Source of the DNA: Priestia aryabhattai
GTDB lineage: Bacteria > Bacillota > Bacilli > Bacillales > Bacillaceae_H
Reading direction: 5' to 3'
DNA: 64,000 bases
Assembly (NCBI RefSeq): GCF_023715685.1
Contig: NZ_JAMBOQ010000002.1
Location: 310,001 to 374,000, forward strand
Both the position numbers and the translations under genes were made by a program. The first letter of the stretch is position 1. Each line of letters begins with the position of its first letter. Below, piece after piece: positions 15,494-23,993 of this stretch. A model generated the notes under the pieces. The model did no database searches, was not told the DNA's origin, and saw only the letters and a list, made by a program, of their open reading frames with translations.

Positions 15494-16244
15494 ATATGAA
15501 GTATTATCTCAGCTTTTATTAGCGCTGCCTTTTGCCGCTGCCTTTTTTTTATACATGTGGGCTGTAGCGTCTTCGAATGCAACATATAGAAGATGGTCAT
15601 TATACAGGACGGCCTGCTGGACCCTTGGTATTTTATGCGCCGTATCTTCTGTAGCAGGACCGCTTGCAGCGCGTGCTCATATGGACTTTACCGCGCATAT
15701 GACAGGGCATTTGCTTTTAGGTATGCTAGCCCCGTTTTTAATGGCGTTAGGAGCACCTCTTACGCTATTGCTTCGCACGCTTCCGGTTCGCGCAGCCAGA
15801 GAAGTTTCCAAACTTTTAAAAGGACGGTTTGTTCGGTTCATCAGCAGTCCGGTGACGGCTTCTGTTCTTAACATAGGAGGACTTTGGGTTCTTTATACAA
15901 CGAGTATGTATGGCATGATGCATCATTCTTTTTTCGTGCATGTCGCTGTACATATTCACGTATTTTTAGCAGGCTATTTATTTACCGTATCGATGATTTC
16001 AATCGATCCTTCGCCGCATCAAAAAAGTTTTACGCACCGGGCTTTCGTATTGATTATTGCTCTTGCTGCTCACGGTATTTTATCAAAATATGTGTACGTT
16101 CACCCGCCCATGCACGTCTCGGCGGAACAAGCGAAGCAAGGGGCTATGCTAATGTATTACGGAGGCGATTTAATCGACTTATGTTTAATTGTGCTTCTTT
16201 GTTATGAGTGGTTTAAGCGGGTTCAAAAAGTATCTCTTACATAA
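15486..16244 (+). CDS. CtaG-like cytochrome c oxidase assembly protein
   Basis: The 252-residue protein belongs to the Caa3_CtaG family, with six or seven membrane helices and conserved His-rich turns (FTAHMTGHLLLGMLAPFLMALGAP, HHSFFVHVAVHIHVFLAGY, and YGGDLIDL near the end). Such proteins help copper delivery or assembly of haem-copper oxidases. It is translationally coupled to the DUF2243 gene. Start ATG 15486 follows AAGGTG. The qox oxidase genes are 25 kb away, so its client is not identified. Confidence 0.85.
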   Translation: MTKYEVLSQLLLALPFAAAFFLYMWAVASSNATYRRWSLYRTACWTLGILCAVSSVAGPLAARAHMDFTAHMTGHLLLGMLAPFLMALGAPLTLLLRTLPVRAAREVSKLLKGRFVRFISSPVTASVLNIGGLWVLYTTSMYGMMHHSFFVHVAVHIHVFLAGYLFTVSMISIDPSPHQKSFTHRAFVLIIALAAHGILSKYVYVHPPMHVSAEQAKQGAMLMYYGGDLIDLCLIVLLCYEWFKRVQKVSLT

Positions 16245-16283
16245 AAAATGCGCAGAAAGCATGATGCTTTCTGCGCATTTTTT
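16244..16283. terminator. Bidirectional terminator
   Basis: AAATGCGCAGAAAGCAT and its complement form a long perfect stem with A and T runs on both sides, serving the convergent ctaG-like and yitT-like genes. Confidence 0.85.
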
Positions 16284-17172
16284 AGTGAATGTTTCGTTTT
16301 TTAAAGCGTCCGCCGCGGACTTCGGTAATATCTGCAACGGCTAAAAAGGCAGTAGGGTCAAAATCTTCAACAATGGTTTTTAGCTTTGATTCTTCAAGAC
16401 GCGTAATGATGCAGAAAATCACTTTTTTATCATCGCCCGTATAAGCACCTTCACCGTGCAAATAGGTAACGCCTCGACCTAGACGCGCATTAATCGCATC
16501 GCCAATTTCGTCGGAATATTCACTAATAATCCAAGCTGATTTTGATTCTTCCAATCCTTCTACAACTGTATCAATGGCTTTAGCTGCAATGATATAAGCA
16601 AGGATGGAATACATGGCGCGGTCCCACGTGAACACAAATCCCGCTGCTCCTAAAATGAAGAAGTTGAAAAACATTACAATTTCTCCTACAGAAAACGGAA
16701 TTTTTTTGCTGATTAAAATGGCAAGTATCTCCGTACCGTCAAGCGCTCCGCCGTAGCGAATTACGAGTCCAATTCCAATTCCGAGAATAATTCCTCCAAA
16801 AACGGTAGCAAGAAGAACGTCTGCGGTAAACGCGGGGACTTCATGAAACATAGAAGTTAAGATGGATACAACTAGTATGCCAAAAATAGTGGAAAGGGCA
16901 AATGTTTTCCCCATTTGCTTGTACCCGATAAATACAAACGGAAGATTTAGTACAAAAAGAAAGATTCCTAGATTTACTCCAGTAAGGTGCGAAAGCATGA
17001 TGGAAATACCAGTAATTCCTCCGTCGACAACGTGGTTTGGAACAAGAAAAATTTCAAGTCCTGTGGCCATGAGCAGCGCACCGATCGCAATGGCAATGGC
17101 CCTTCCAAATACTTGTCCCTTGGACAGCTTTCGGTGCTGAATTTTCGCTTTTTCGAGTTCTGTCATTTGCAT
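16282..17172 (-). CDS. YitT-family membrane protein (DUF161 + DUF2179)
   Basis: The 296-residue protein has five or six membrane helices over residues 20-215 with the YitT signature (NHVVDGGITGIS, GGALDGTEIL). A C-terminal DUF2179 domain follows, about residues 222-285, with GRGVTYLHGEGAYTG and ending AVADITEVRGGRFKKR. The family is common in Firmicutes and may transport an anion or regulatory ligand; no activity is established. A second, shorter YitT paralogue is at 20294. Confidence 0.88.
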   Translation of the reverse strand: MQMTELEKAKIQHRKLSKGQVFGRAIAIAIGALLMATGLEIFLVPNHVVDGGITGISIMLSHLTGVNLGIFLFVLNLPFVFIGYKQMGKTFALSTIFGILVVSILTSMFHEVPAFTADVLLATVFGGIILGIGIGLVIRYGGALDGTEILAILISKKIPFSVGEIVMFFNFFILGAAGFVFTWDRAMYSILAYIIAAKAIDTVVEGLEESKSAWIISEYSDEIGDAINARLGRGVTYLHGEGAYTGDDKKVIFCIITRLEESKLKTIVEDFDPTAFLAVADITEVRGGRFKKRNIH

Positions 17173-17289
17173 GTCTCCTTTGATGTCTCATATGTATTTC
17201 TCACTTTAAAAAAGTGAAACCACTTTTAATTATACCTTACTATGCACAATTAGTGGGGATAGACGCATTAATTACTTGGTTCACCATAT

Positions 17290-17365
17290 AAAAAAGCCTG
17301 CTTTAGAGTCATAAGCAGGCTTTTTAAGGAGTAAAACGATGAAAAAAAGTATGGTTGGCTTCACA
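17290..17365 (-). ncRNA. Putative small RNA, repeat unit C
   Basis: This is a distant relative of units A and B. TTCATC boxes at 17398-17403 and 17387-17392 keep the 11-bp period, 9 bp precede TATAGT (17372-17377), and the RNA of about 76 nt ends at an AAGCCTGCTT/AAGCAGGCTT hairpin (17294-17322) with T tracts on both sides. It carries UUUUACUCCUUAAA. Plus-strand reading gives AAGGAGTAAAACG-ATG and a 13-codon frame (17339-17380). Confidence 0.45.
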
Positions 17366-17469
17366 GCTTTAACTATATAGAAGTTTGATGAAAAAACGAT
17401 GAAAACGCCGGCATGTGTGGTAAGAAATTCGGGGATACTAGTTAAAAAAGGCCAAAAGGAGATGACGAA

Positions 17470-17595
17470 ATGAATGTGTGGATGATGTATAACTACTTGA
17501 TGCATTCGCAAATCTTTTTAAGCAGCGTATTAATTAGCGGTATTCTTCTTGTTAGCGGAGGATTTGTGTACGGCAGAATAATGAGCAAAAAGTGA
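17470..17595 (+). CDS. Small single-helix membrane protein
   Basis: A 41-codon frame from ATG 17470 lies behind a strong AAAAGGAGATG ribosome site. Residues about 15-35 form one hydrophobic helix (FLSSVLISGILLVSGGFVYG) with a short basic tail ending in SKK. It lies just downstream of repeat unit C. No family is recognised. Confidence 0.55.
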   Translation: MNVWMMYNYLMHSQIFLSSVLISGILLVSGGFVYGRIMSKK

Positions 17596-17693
17596 ACCTA
17601 ATATTGCCACGGATAGGTTGTTAATGGAAGATGATCGATAGCTGCTTGGTTAATGTTATACTTGCTCCATAAGCTTAGTGTGGAGGTGTCAGC

Positions 17694-18167
17694 ATGAGCA
17701 AGCATCATGATCTAACAGCATCATACGGAGAATCGTTAGTAACGTGTGAACATCAGTTTGAAGCTAGCTATTACTATCATCAAGTGCGCGAACAGTGCAT
17801 GAATCAAATTCATGAAATAAGCAAAGCGGTAGATGAGTTTGCCGTTGATTTTACAGATGAAAGTTTGAAAATATTAGAGCTTCTTTACTATGATTTAGAA
17901 GACAGCAATTGCTTTGACTATTTTTCGATGACAAAAGAAGAATTCGAAGAGTGTATGGGCGTATACTTTGGTGAAGTGGTTACGTCTACTATTGACGAAG
18001 CGCGCTGGGTGGTAAAAGAATATCCGCTTATGGAAAACAAGTATGTGACCGGAATTGAAAAAGGGAATCTTTCACTTATGTTTCCCCATGGCTTTTTTAA
18101 CCATAAAGAGCGTCATCCAGAGTGCGTTTTTACCCTTTATTATTTATATAAACAGCTGCAAAAATAG
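17694..18167 (+). CDS. Hypothetical soluble protein
   Basis: The 157-residue protein is acidic and largely helical, rich in Tyr, Glu and Cys (Cys at about 18, 35, 74 and 87). No known motif or signal peptide is visible. A clear GGAGGTG ribosome site precedes the ATG and a strong terminator follows, so the gene is real. It is monocistronic. Confidence 0.7.
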   Translation: MSKHHDLTASYGESLVTCEHQFEASYYYHQVREQCMNQIHEISKAVDEFAVDFTDESLKILELLYYDLEDSNCFDYFSMTKEEFEECMGVYFGEVVTSTIDEARWVVKEYPLMENKYVTGIEKGNLSLMFPHGFFNHKERHPECVFTLYYLYKQLQK

Positions 18168-18168
18168 T

Positions 18169-18198
18169 AAAAAGGTGAACGCAAGTTCACCTTTTTTA
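18169..18198. terminator. Bidirectional terminator
   Basis: AAAAAGGTGAAC, GCAA loop and GTTCACCTTTTTT lie between two convergent genes. Confidence 0.85.
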
Positions 18199-18654
18199 TT
18201 GTCCAAGTTTTATAGGAATATAAATATCCATTTCATATGTATCACTATATAAATTACTGTGTATAGCTGTATTTACAATTTCAAGAGCAGGACCTTCAAT
18301 CATGCTGCAAGAAGAGTTCGGCAGCCATTCATTCCAGATGCTGCTATACGTCGACTTAAGCGATGTAATGGGACCTGTGTGTTTGAACTGCAAGTATGTG
18401 AATGAAGGAAACGTATGAACGCTCATACCTTTTGGAATACAAGCTGTATCGGCTACTTCTGTCCCTGCAATATAAAAATAATTTTCTTTTTTCGGAGCCA
18501 TGCAAATGCCTGTAACCATATGAGGTTCTTTTGAAGAAGTAATCATTTCTTTTTCTTTAAGTATTTGCTTCAAAAGATTCTCTTTTTGATACTCTCCGTT
18601 TTTTGCTATGCCTATCACTGAAAATCCTTCTTTATATACAACTTTACCTTGCAT
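18196..18654 (-). CDS. GyrI-like / effector-binding domain protein
   Basis: The 152-residue protein resembles the GyrI-like (AraC effector-binding) fold: an N-terminal strand with FSVIGIA, a central AGTEV segment, the PKGMSVHTFPSFTYLQFKHTG stretch and a closing YEMDIYIPIKL strand. Such domains bind small hydrophobic or cationic ligands, either as sensors or as drug-binding proteins. No DNA-binding domain is attached. ATG 18654 follows GAGGTGG; an upstream TTG lacks a site. Confidence 0.75.
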   Translation of the reverse strand: MQGKVVYKEGFSVIGIAKNGEYQKENLLKQILKEKEMITSSKEPHMVTGICMAPKKENYFYIAGTEVADTACIPKGMSVHTFPSFTYLQFKHTGPITSLKSTYSSIWNEWLPNSSCSMIEGPALEIVNTAIHSNLYSDTYEMDIYIPIKLGQ

Positions 18655-18808
18655 AATCCACCTCGAATTTTTCAAGCTCTAGCTCTTATTCTATCAATTA
18701 TAAATTACTTTACCGTGATTGTAACATAATCTTAAGTAGATATCGATGCAGAAAATGGAACATGAGCAAAGCTTCAAACACATGCTTGAGATACTCCGAT
18801 TGTTACAT

Positions 18809-18841
18809 AAAAACAGCGCAGGAATTCGTGCGCTGTTTTTG
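18809..18841. terminator. Terminator, mainly for the minus-strand gene at 18897
   Basis: AACAGCGCA and TGCGCTGTT arms have A and T runs on both flanks. The rest of the 242-bp gap between 18654 and 18897 shows nothing else. Confidence 0.75.
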
Positions 18842-18896
18842 CTGATGCAACACTTTATTTATATAACGTTTACGAAGAGTAAATCCGGGAAACTTC

Positions 18897-19124
18897 TTAG
18901 TATAAGTCAAAATGGTAGCTAAACCAGTAGTCGTCCTGCACATGTTTTGTGCTTGAAGCGACAATATGCTCATGACCTTGTTCATCCGTGGCAATCCAGT
19001 TGTAGTTGATATCCATTTTAATCGGATACATATTGCCCTTTTTAAACAAAATGACAGGGGGGTTTACTTCAACAAACTCGTTCAGTTTTTTAACAACATC
19101 TTCTTTACAGCGAATTAGCTCCAT
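18897..19124 (-). CDS. Small hypothetical protein
   Basis: The 75-residue protein is soluble and mixed alpha/beta, with no recognised motif. It contains a Trp-rich end (DYWFSYHFDLY). ATG 19124 follows AAAGGAG with good spacing, while the in-frame ATG 30 bp upstream has none. A terminator follows. Confidence 0.65.
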   Translation of the reverse strand: MELIRCKEDVVKKLNEFVEVNPPVILFKKGNMYPIKMDINYNWIATDEQGHEHIVASSTKHVQDDYWFSYHFDLY

Positions 19125-19252
19125 GTTTCTTTCTCCTTTGGTGTTATTGCACAATCATATTTTTTGCGTTGTGCACAATATATATTTTAAAATAACAGAA
19201 GTAAGTTTAGCACATTTTACAGAAAACAGAGAAATAAAAAGGAGCGATATCG

Positions 19253-20251
19253 ATGAATGAACAAATTTTATTAGCAGAACGCCCAAAGGGAATGCCAACA
19301 AAAGATACGTTTAAATACGAAAAAATTGAGATGCCTGCAGCGAAAGAAGGGGAGGTAATTGTTCAAACACTTTACCTTTCTGTTGATCCGTATATGAGAG
19401 GACGCATGAACGATACAAAATCATATGTTCCTCCATTTGAGCTAAACGCACCGCTTGCAGGCGGCATTGTAGCGCGCGTAACGGAATCAAAATCAGATCG
19501 CTTTAAAGAAGGCGATATCGTGACGGGAATGCTTCCTTGGAAACGCTATTCAGCGGCAGAAGCAAAAAACTTACAGAAGGTTGATCCAGAGCTAGCGCCA
19601 ATCACAACGGCTATCGGCGTTCTTGGTATGCCAGGTCTCACTGCTTACTTTGGATTGCTTGAAATCGGTCAGCCAAAAGAAGGCGAAACTGTGGTCGTTT
19701 CCGGTGCAGCAGGTGCTGTTGGATCTGTTGTTGGTCAAATCGCCAAAATTAAAGGTGCACGTGTTGTCGGCATTGCAGGTTCTGAAGATAAAATTGCTTA
19801 TTTAAAAGATGAGCTCGGATTTGATGAGGTGCTTAATTATAAAAAAGGTAATGTGAAAGAAGCGTTAGAAAAAGCGTGTCCTAATGGTGTTGATGTTTAC
19901 TTTGAAAACGTCGGCGGAGAGATTTCAGATGCAGTTGTTAGCTTATTAAATAAATTTGCGCGCATTCCGCTTTGCGGCCAAATTTCACTGTATAACTTAG
20001 AAAAACAAGATGTTGGACCACGTGTTCAAACGCCTTTGTTAATTAACAGTGCGTTAATGAAAGGCTTTATCGTAGCAGACTATGCAGACAAATTCCCTGA
20101 AGGCATTAAGCAGTTAGGCGAATGGGTGCAGCAAGGAAAAATCAAGTACAGCGAAAACGTTGTAGAAGGTTTTGAAAATGTACCTGAAGCGTTCCTTGGT
20201 TTATTTGAAGGAGTAAACTTAGGAAAACAGCTTGTAAAAGTAGCAGAATAA
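19253..20251 (+). CDS. yfmJ: NADPH-dependent zinc-free MDR oxidoreductase (YfmJ-like)
   Basis: The 332-residue medium-chain reductase carries the COG2130 signature: SVDPYMRGRM early and the NADP-binding loop GAAGAVGS near residue 152. The catalytic zinc Cys/His set is missing. Family members reduce the double bond of enones, such as leukotriene B4 or curcumin-type substrates, using NADPH. A GGAGCG ribosome site precedes the ATG and a bidirectional terminator follows. The physiological substrate is unknown. Confidence 0.9.
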   Translation: MNEQILLAERPKGMPTKDTFKYEKIEMPAAKEGEVIVQTLYLSVDPYMRGRMNDTKSYVPPFELNAPLAGGIVARVTESKSDRFKEGDIVTGMLPWKRYSAAEAKNLQKVDPELAPITTAIGVLGMPGLTAYFGLLEIGQPKEGETVVVSGAAGAVGSVVGQIAKIKGARVVGIAGSEDKIAYLKDELGFDEVLNYKKGNVKEALEKACPNGVDVYFENVGGEISDAVVSLLNKFARIPLCGQISLYNLEKQDVGPRVQTPLLINSALMKGFIVADYADKFPEGIKQLGEWVQQGKIKYSENVVEGFENVPEAFLGLFEGVNLGKQLVKVAE

Positions 20252-20254
20252 GCG

Positions 20255-20296
20255 TAAAGGAAACCGTGCGGGATCATTCCCGCACGGTTTCCTTTA
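20255..20296. terminator. Bidirectional terminator
   Basis: AAAGGAAACCGTGCGGG and its complement flank a short loop between convergent genes. Confidence 0.88.
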
Positions 20297-20926
20297 CATT
20301 GTTGAAGCCGTTTGTTGTTTAGCTTCTTCTTCAATATGTTCACCAGTTCGTTCGATTGGCGAGCGTTTGTGATAGCGTCCAAGCAGTCCTGTCATGATGA
20401 AGATGCCAATTAACGAATAAAGAACTTGAACTACGCCAAATACTACTGTTGCAGAGCCGACAATTAACACATCTGTCAAAAGCATTGTTTTACCTGGATT
20501 AATGCCAAGTCGTTTATCAAGAAACACGCATAGCATGTTGATTCCGCCAAGAGAAGAACCGTGGCGAAACAAAAAGATCAGTCCAATGCCGACAATAATG
20601 CCGCCCACAACCGCAGCTACAAGCGGATGCGGAAGCACAAATGAAAAGTTGGCAGCTAATAAATCGGACATCACTGACATCAGGCTAACGCTGATGAAAC
20701 TTTTTATCGTAAATTGAAGTCCAATTTGCGTAAGAGCCATAAAATAAAATGGTAAATTGATAATAAAGAACAACACCCCAAACGAAATACCGGTTAAATG
20801 TTGCAGGACAATTCCAAGACCTGCTGTTCCGCCAATAACGAGGTTAGAAGCGGTTAAAAATTGAATACCGATGGCAACGCATAAACAGCCAAAGGTAATC
20901 CATCCCCATTGTTTTACGTGATTCAT
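20294..20926 (-). CDS. YitT-family membrane protein, short form
   Basis: The 210-residue protein has five or six helices with the DUF161 features NLVIGGTAGLG, GGIIVGIGLIFLFRHGSSLGG and LDKRLGINPGKTML. Unlike the paralogue at 16282 it has no DUF2179 domain and ends with a charged tail. ATG 20926 follows AAGGGGATGGAG. The function is unknown; the family is thought to be a transporter. Confidence 0.85.
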   Translation of the reverse strand: MNHVKQWGWITFGCLCVAIGIQFLTASNLVIGGTAGLGIVLQHLTGISFGVLFFIINLPFYFMALTQIGLQFTIKSFISVSLMSVMSDLLAANFSFVLPHPLVAAVVGGIIVGIGLIFLFRHGSSLGGINMLCVFLDKRLGINPGKTMLLTDVLIVGSATVVFGVVQVLYSLIGIFIMTGLLGRYHKRSPIERTGEHIEEEAKQQTASTM

Positions 20927-21343
20927 ATCTCCATCCCCTTTTGTATATTTATACAATACTTTCGATAGAAAACACCGTCTTTTAATTCACAAAATCTATT
21001 TTACTATATATCTTTTCAAAAAAAAGCACTTTTGTAAGAGAATCTAACACAAGATAAATAGTTAGATAATTCAGATTTATTAAGTTCCTTTAGAGCGAAT
21101 GATTGATAAACCAATATGTTTTTAAAAAAAGATTAAAAAGAAAGAATGAGAAAAACGGATTTTGGATAATGTATAAACAAATATTTGGATAATGGTTAAA
21201 AAAAGGGAGGAAATATCAGTTAAAAAGAACTATTTTAATTAATAATTAAAATATTATTCGTCTTTTTATTGATTTTTCATTTAATTTAGATGAAATATAA
21301 CATTATTATCATGAAAATATGTAGAGATGGAAGTGGATACGAA
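20927..21343. other. AT-rich divergent intergenic region
   Basis: This is a 417-bp gap between divergent genes and presumably holds both promoters. The only structure noted is a direct repeat, TTTGGATAATG, at 21161-21171 and 21184-21194 (23-bp period). An AAAGGGAGGAAA ribosome-like site near 21202 has no start codon in range. Confidence 0.4.
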
Positions 21344-22168
21344 ATGAATAATAAATTATCAGCATTGACAGGGATGGCTGTACTTGCTCTTTCACTTACA
21401 GCATGTGCCCCTCAGCAAGAAAAAGAAGTGTCTGCTGAGAAAAAAGAACCTGTTCAAAACCTGGCTGATCAGCAAATCATGGCGGACGCTTGGTATCAAA
21501 CATCCGGCGAAATGAAAGCTTTGTATTACCAAGGCTATAATACAGGAAAGCTTCGTTTAGATGAGGCGCTTGCAAAAAGTACCGATAAAAAGCCTGCCAT
21601 TATTTTGGATTTAGATGAGACCGTACTTGATAATAGTCCATTTCAAACTTCAGCAATCAAAACTGATAAAGGATTTCCTTATAAATGGGATGAATGGGTG
21701 CAAGCAGCAAAAGCGAAAGCAGTGCCAGGTGCTGTTGATTTCTTGACGTATGCGGATCAAAAAAGCGTAGATATTTACTACATTTCAGGCCGTACAACTT
21801 CTCAACTTGAGGCAACAATTAAAAACCTAAAGAATTTACATATTCCTCAAGCAACCAAAGACCATGTGCTATTAACGGGTCCAAAAGATGAAGGAAAAGA
21901 AGCGCGCCGTCAAAAAGTAGCGATGAATCATAATGTAGTCCTGCTGTTCGGTGATAACTTATCTGATTTTAGCGGTTTTGATAAAAAGTCCATTAATAAT
22001 CGAAATAAGCTTGTAGAAGAGCAAAAAGAAGCGTTTGGCCAAAAGCTAATCGTGTTTCCAAATCCAATGTATGGAGATTGGGAAGGAGCTATTTATAACT
22101 ACGACTACTCGATTTCGGATAAACAAAAAGATAAGCTTCGCCGCGAACAGCTTCAATATTTCAACTAA
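21344..22168 (+). CDS. Lipoprotein e(P4)-type acid phosphatase (5'-nucleotidase)
   Basis: The 274-residue lipoprotein has a signal peptide with lipobox LTAC, Cys21 as lipid anchor. The class C HAD phosphatase domain contains DLDET (residues 89-93) with its nucleophile Asp, an ISGR motif and FGDNLSDF. Homologues hydrolyse nucleoside monophosphates or other phosphomonoesters outside the membrane, supporting phosphate or nucleoside uptake. ATG 21344 is chosen because the signal peptide starts there. The upstream in-frame ATG would add a non-signal extension. Confidence 0.9.
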   Translation: MNNKLSALTGMAVLALSLTACAPQQEKEVSAEKKEPVQNLADQQIMADAWYQTSGEMKALYYQGYNTGKLRLDEALAKSTDKKPAIILDLDETVLDNSPFQTSAIKTDKGFPYKWDEWVQAAKAKAVPGAVDFLTYADQKSVDIYYISGRTTSQLEATIKNLKNLHIPQATKDHVLLTGPKDEGKEARRQKVAMNHNVVLLFGDNLSDFSGFDKKSINNRNKLVEEQKEAFGQKLIVFPNPMYGDWEGAIYNYDYSISDKQKDKLRREQLQYFN

Positions 22169-22214
22169 AAAAAGCTGCCCCTTTACGTATGTAGTAAAAG
22201 GGCAGCTTTTTTTA
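22166..22214 (+). terminator. Terminator of the acid phosphatase gene
   Basis: AAAGCTGCCC and GGGCAGCTTT arms with inner pairing are followed by T7. Confidence 0.85.
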
Positions 22215-22288
22215 GTTGTTTTTAATCTTTCCAATATAGCCGATTCAAACGATAGCTTGTACAAATAGCCACTTATGCGGCTTACTTT

Positions 22289-22858
22289 TTAAGAAAGAAG
22301 CCACAGAGCGTAAGGAACTTGCTTCCACTCGTGTTTTAACATGCCATAAATCACAAGATCGTGGTAGTGATCATATAAGTATTCACCTTCTCTGCAAATG
22401 CCTTCTTCTGTAAAACCTAGACGCGTAGGAATGGCTTTGCTTTTTTCGTTATTAACGCCGCAGCGTATTTCGACTCGATGAAGGTTTAACGTATTAAATG
22501 CATAATTCAGGCATCCGTGTACGGCTCTTGTCATAATTCCTTTTCCTTGGAAATTATGTCCAATCCAATAGCCGAGACTTGTACTTTTATTTCCCCAATT
22601 AATTCCGTGAAAACCAATCATCCCGGCGATTTCTCCGTAGTACCGAATGATGGCCTGAAACCCTTGGTTATTATAGTATTGAGCTCTCCATTCAGGAATG
22701 AGTTCATCATAGTCAGCAATACTTTGCATGCTATCTACCCATGGGAGCCATTCTTTTAGGTAAGGTCTTGACTCGTTAATAAGAGAAAGCAAGGGGAAAG
22801 CGTCAGTGGATTCAATTAAATGCAAACTAACTTCGTCATCAATTTTGTATTCAAACAT
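22289..22858 (-). CDS. GNAT acetyltransferase, RimL/YdaF type
   Basis: The 189-residue GNAT enzyme resembles B. subtilis YdaF and ribosomal-protein Ser/N-terminal acetyltransferases: WLPWVDS early, LGYWIGHNFQGKGIMTRA as the acetyl-CoA pyrophosphate loop (R/Q-x-x-G-x-G/A) and HRVEIRCGVNNEKSKAIPTRLGF. It transfers acetyl from acetyl-CoA to an amine, possibly a ribosomal protein or small molecule. ATG 22858 follows AGGAGG. Confidence 0.88.
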   Translation of the reverse strand: MFEYKIDDEVSLHLIESTDAFPLLSLINESRPYLKEWLPWVDSMQSIADYDELIPEWRAQYYNNQGFQAIIRYYGEIAGMIGFHGINWGNKSTSLGYWIGHNFQGKGIMTRAVHGCLNYAFNTLNLHRVEIRCGVNNEKSKAIPTRLGFTEEGICREGEYLYDHYHDLVIYGMLKHEWKQVPYALWLLS

Positions 22859-23169
22859 ACGAAAGCCTCCTATGATGATGGGCCTGCTGAGATAAGCGTA
22901 GCGTGTAGGCAGTTCTAACATCTAGTTTTTCTTTATTCTACCACAAGTAGAAGAGGGGAGAACGAGGAAGTTTAAGTTGAAAGCAAATAACGCATAAAGT
23001 CGATAGGGTTTTAATGATTAAAAAAATTAATGATTGAAAGCAATTTATCAATATTTTTACAGAAAAGAAGCGTATACAGTGATACAATGGGAGAAGAGAT
23101 AAGCCGTTGTATTTATACATACTTCATAACAAACATGATATTGGATTGATAAAAGCAGGTGGTAAAAAC

Positions 23170-23961
23170 ATGGATGTACAACTATTAATAACGGTATTTG
23201 CACTCGGGTTTTTCGGGTCATTTTTAGCAGGTATGCTTGGAATTGGAGGATCAGTTGTTTTGTATCCGCTGTTACTATTTGTTCCGCCTCTTGTAGGAGT
23301 AGGAGCATTCAGCGCGCACGAAGTAGCTGGTATAGGAGCCGTACAGTCGCTGTTTGCATCTGTTTCAGGAGCTCTTGCTTACAAAAAGGGCGGCTACTTG
23401 AATAAACCGTTAATTTTATATATGGGTGTCAGCGTCTTAGTTGGTAGTCTCATTGGTTCAACGCTATCAACCTCGTTTTCAGAAGGAATGATCAATTTCA
23501 TTTACGGCGTGATGGCAACAATTGCAGCAGGATTAATGTTTATGCCTAAAAAAAATAATCCGGCGGACGATTCATTCGAAGTGACGTTTTCAAAACCTTT
23601 GGCAGCAACTCTGGCGTTTTTAGTTGGAATTTGCGGAGGGATTGTCGGAGCAGGTGGCGCATTTTTACTTGTGCCTATTATGATTACCGTGTTAAAAATT
23701 CCTGTGCGCGTAACAATTGCAAGCTCATTAGCCGTGACGTTTATTTCGTCTATGGGAACAACATCCGGTAAAGTGATGACGCATCAGGTCCTTTTGCTTC
23801 CGGCACTCATGATTATTGGAGCAAGCCTACTAGCAGCTCCGATCGGCGCTTTTGTAGGGCAAAAGACGAAGGTAGCGTCGCTGCAAGTTATCTTAGCGAT
23901 CGTTATTACGGCGACTTCGTTGAAAATATGGTTTGATTTACTGATGAAATCCATTCATTAA
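23170..23961 (+). CDS. TauE/SafE-family membrane transporter
   Basis: The 263-residue protein has eight or nine predicted helices in two related halves, each with a Gly-rich loop (GMLGIGGSVVLYPLL and GGIVGAGGAFLLVPIM), the TauE/SafE signature. Members export sulfite, sulfoacetate or other small organosulfur anions, or import sulfur compounds; no sulfur genes are adjacent here. ATG 23170 follows AGGTGG. The upstream part of the frame is not translated. Confidence 0.88.
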   Translation: MDVQLLITVFALGFFGSFLAGMLGIGGSVVLYPLLLFVPPLVGVGAFSAHEVAGIGAVQSLFASVSGALAYKKGGYLNKPLILYMGVSVLVGSLIGSTLSTSFSEGMINFIYGVMATIAAGLMFMPKKNNPADDSFEVTFSKPLAATLAFLVGICGGIVGAGGAFLLVPIMITVLKIPVRVTIASSLAVTFISSMGTTSGKVMTHQVLLLPALMIIGASLLAAPIGAFVGQKTKVASLQVILAIVITATSLKIWFDLLMKSIH

Positions 23962-23993
23962 AAAAAGCTGCCTTTTTAAGAGCAGCTTTTTTA
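23960..23993. terminator. Bidirectional terminator
   Basis: AAAAAAGCTGC and GCAGCTTTTTT arms lie between the convergent tauE-like and sortase genes. Confidence 0.85.

Noticed and set aside
21184..21220. A small gene after the AAAGGGAGGAAA site near 21202
   Set aside because: No ATG, GTG or TTG with an open frame follows within ribosome-binding distance.
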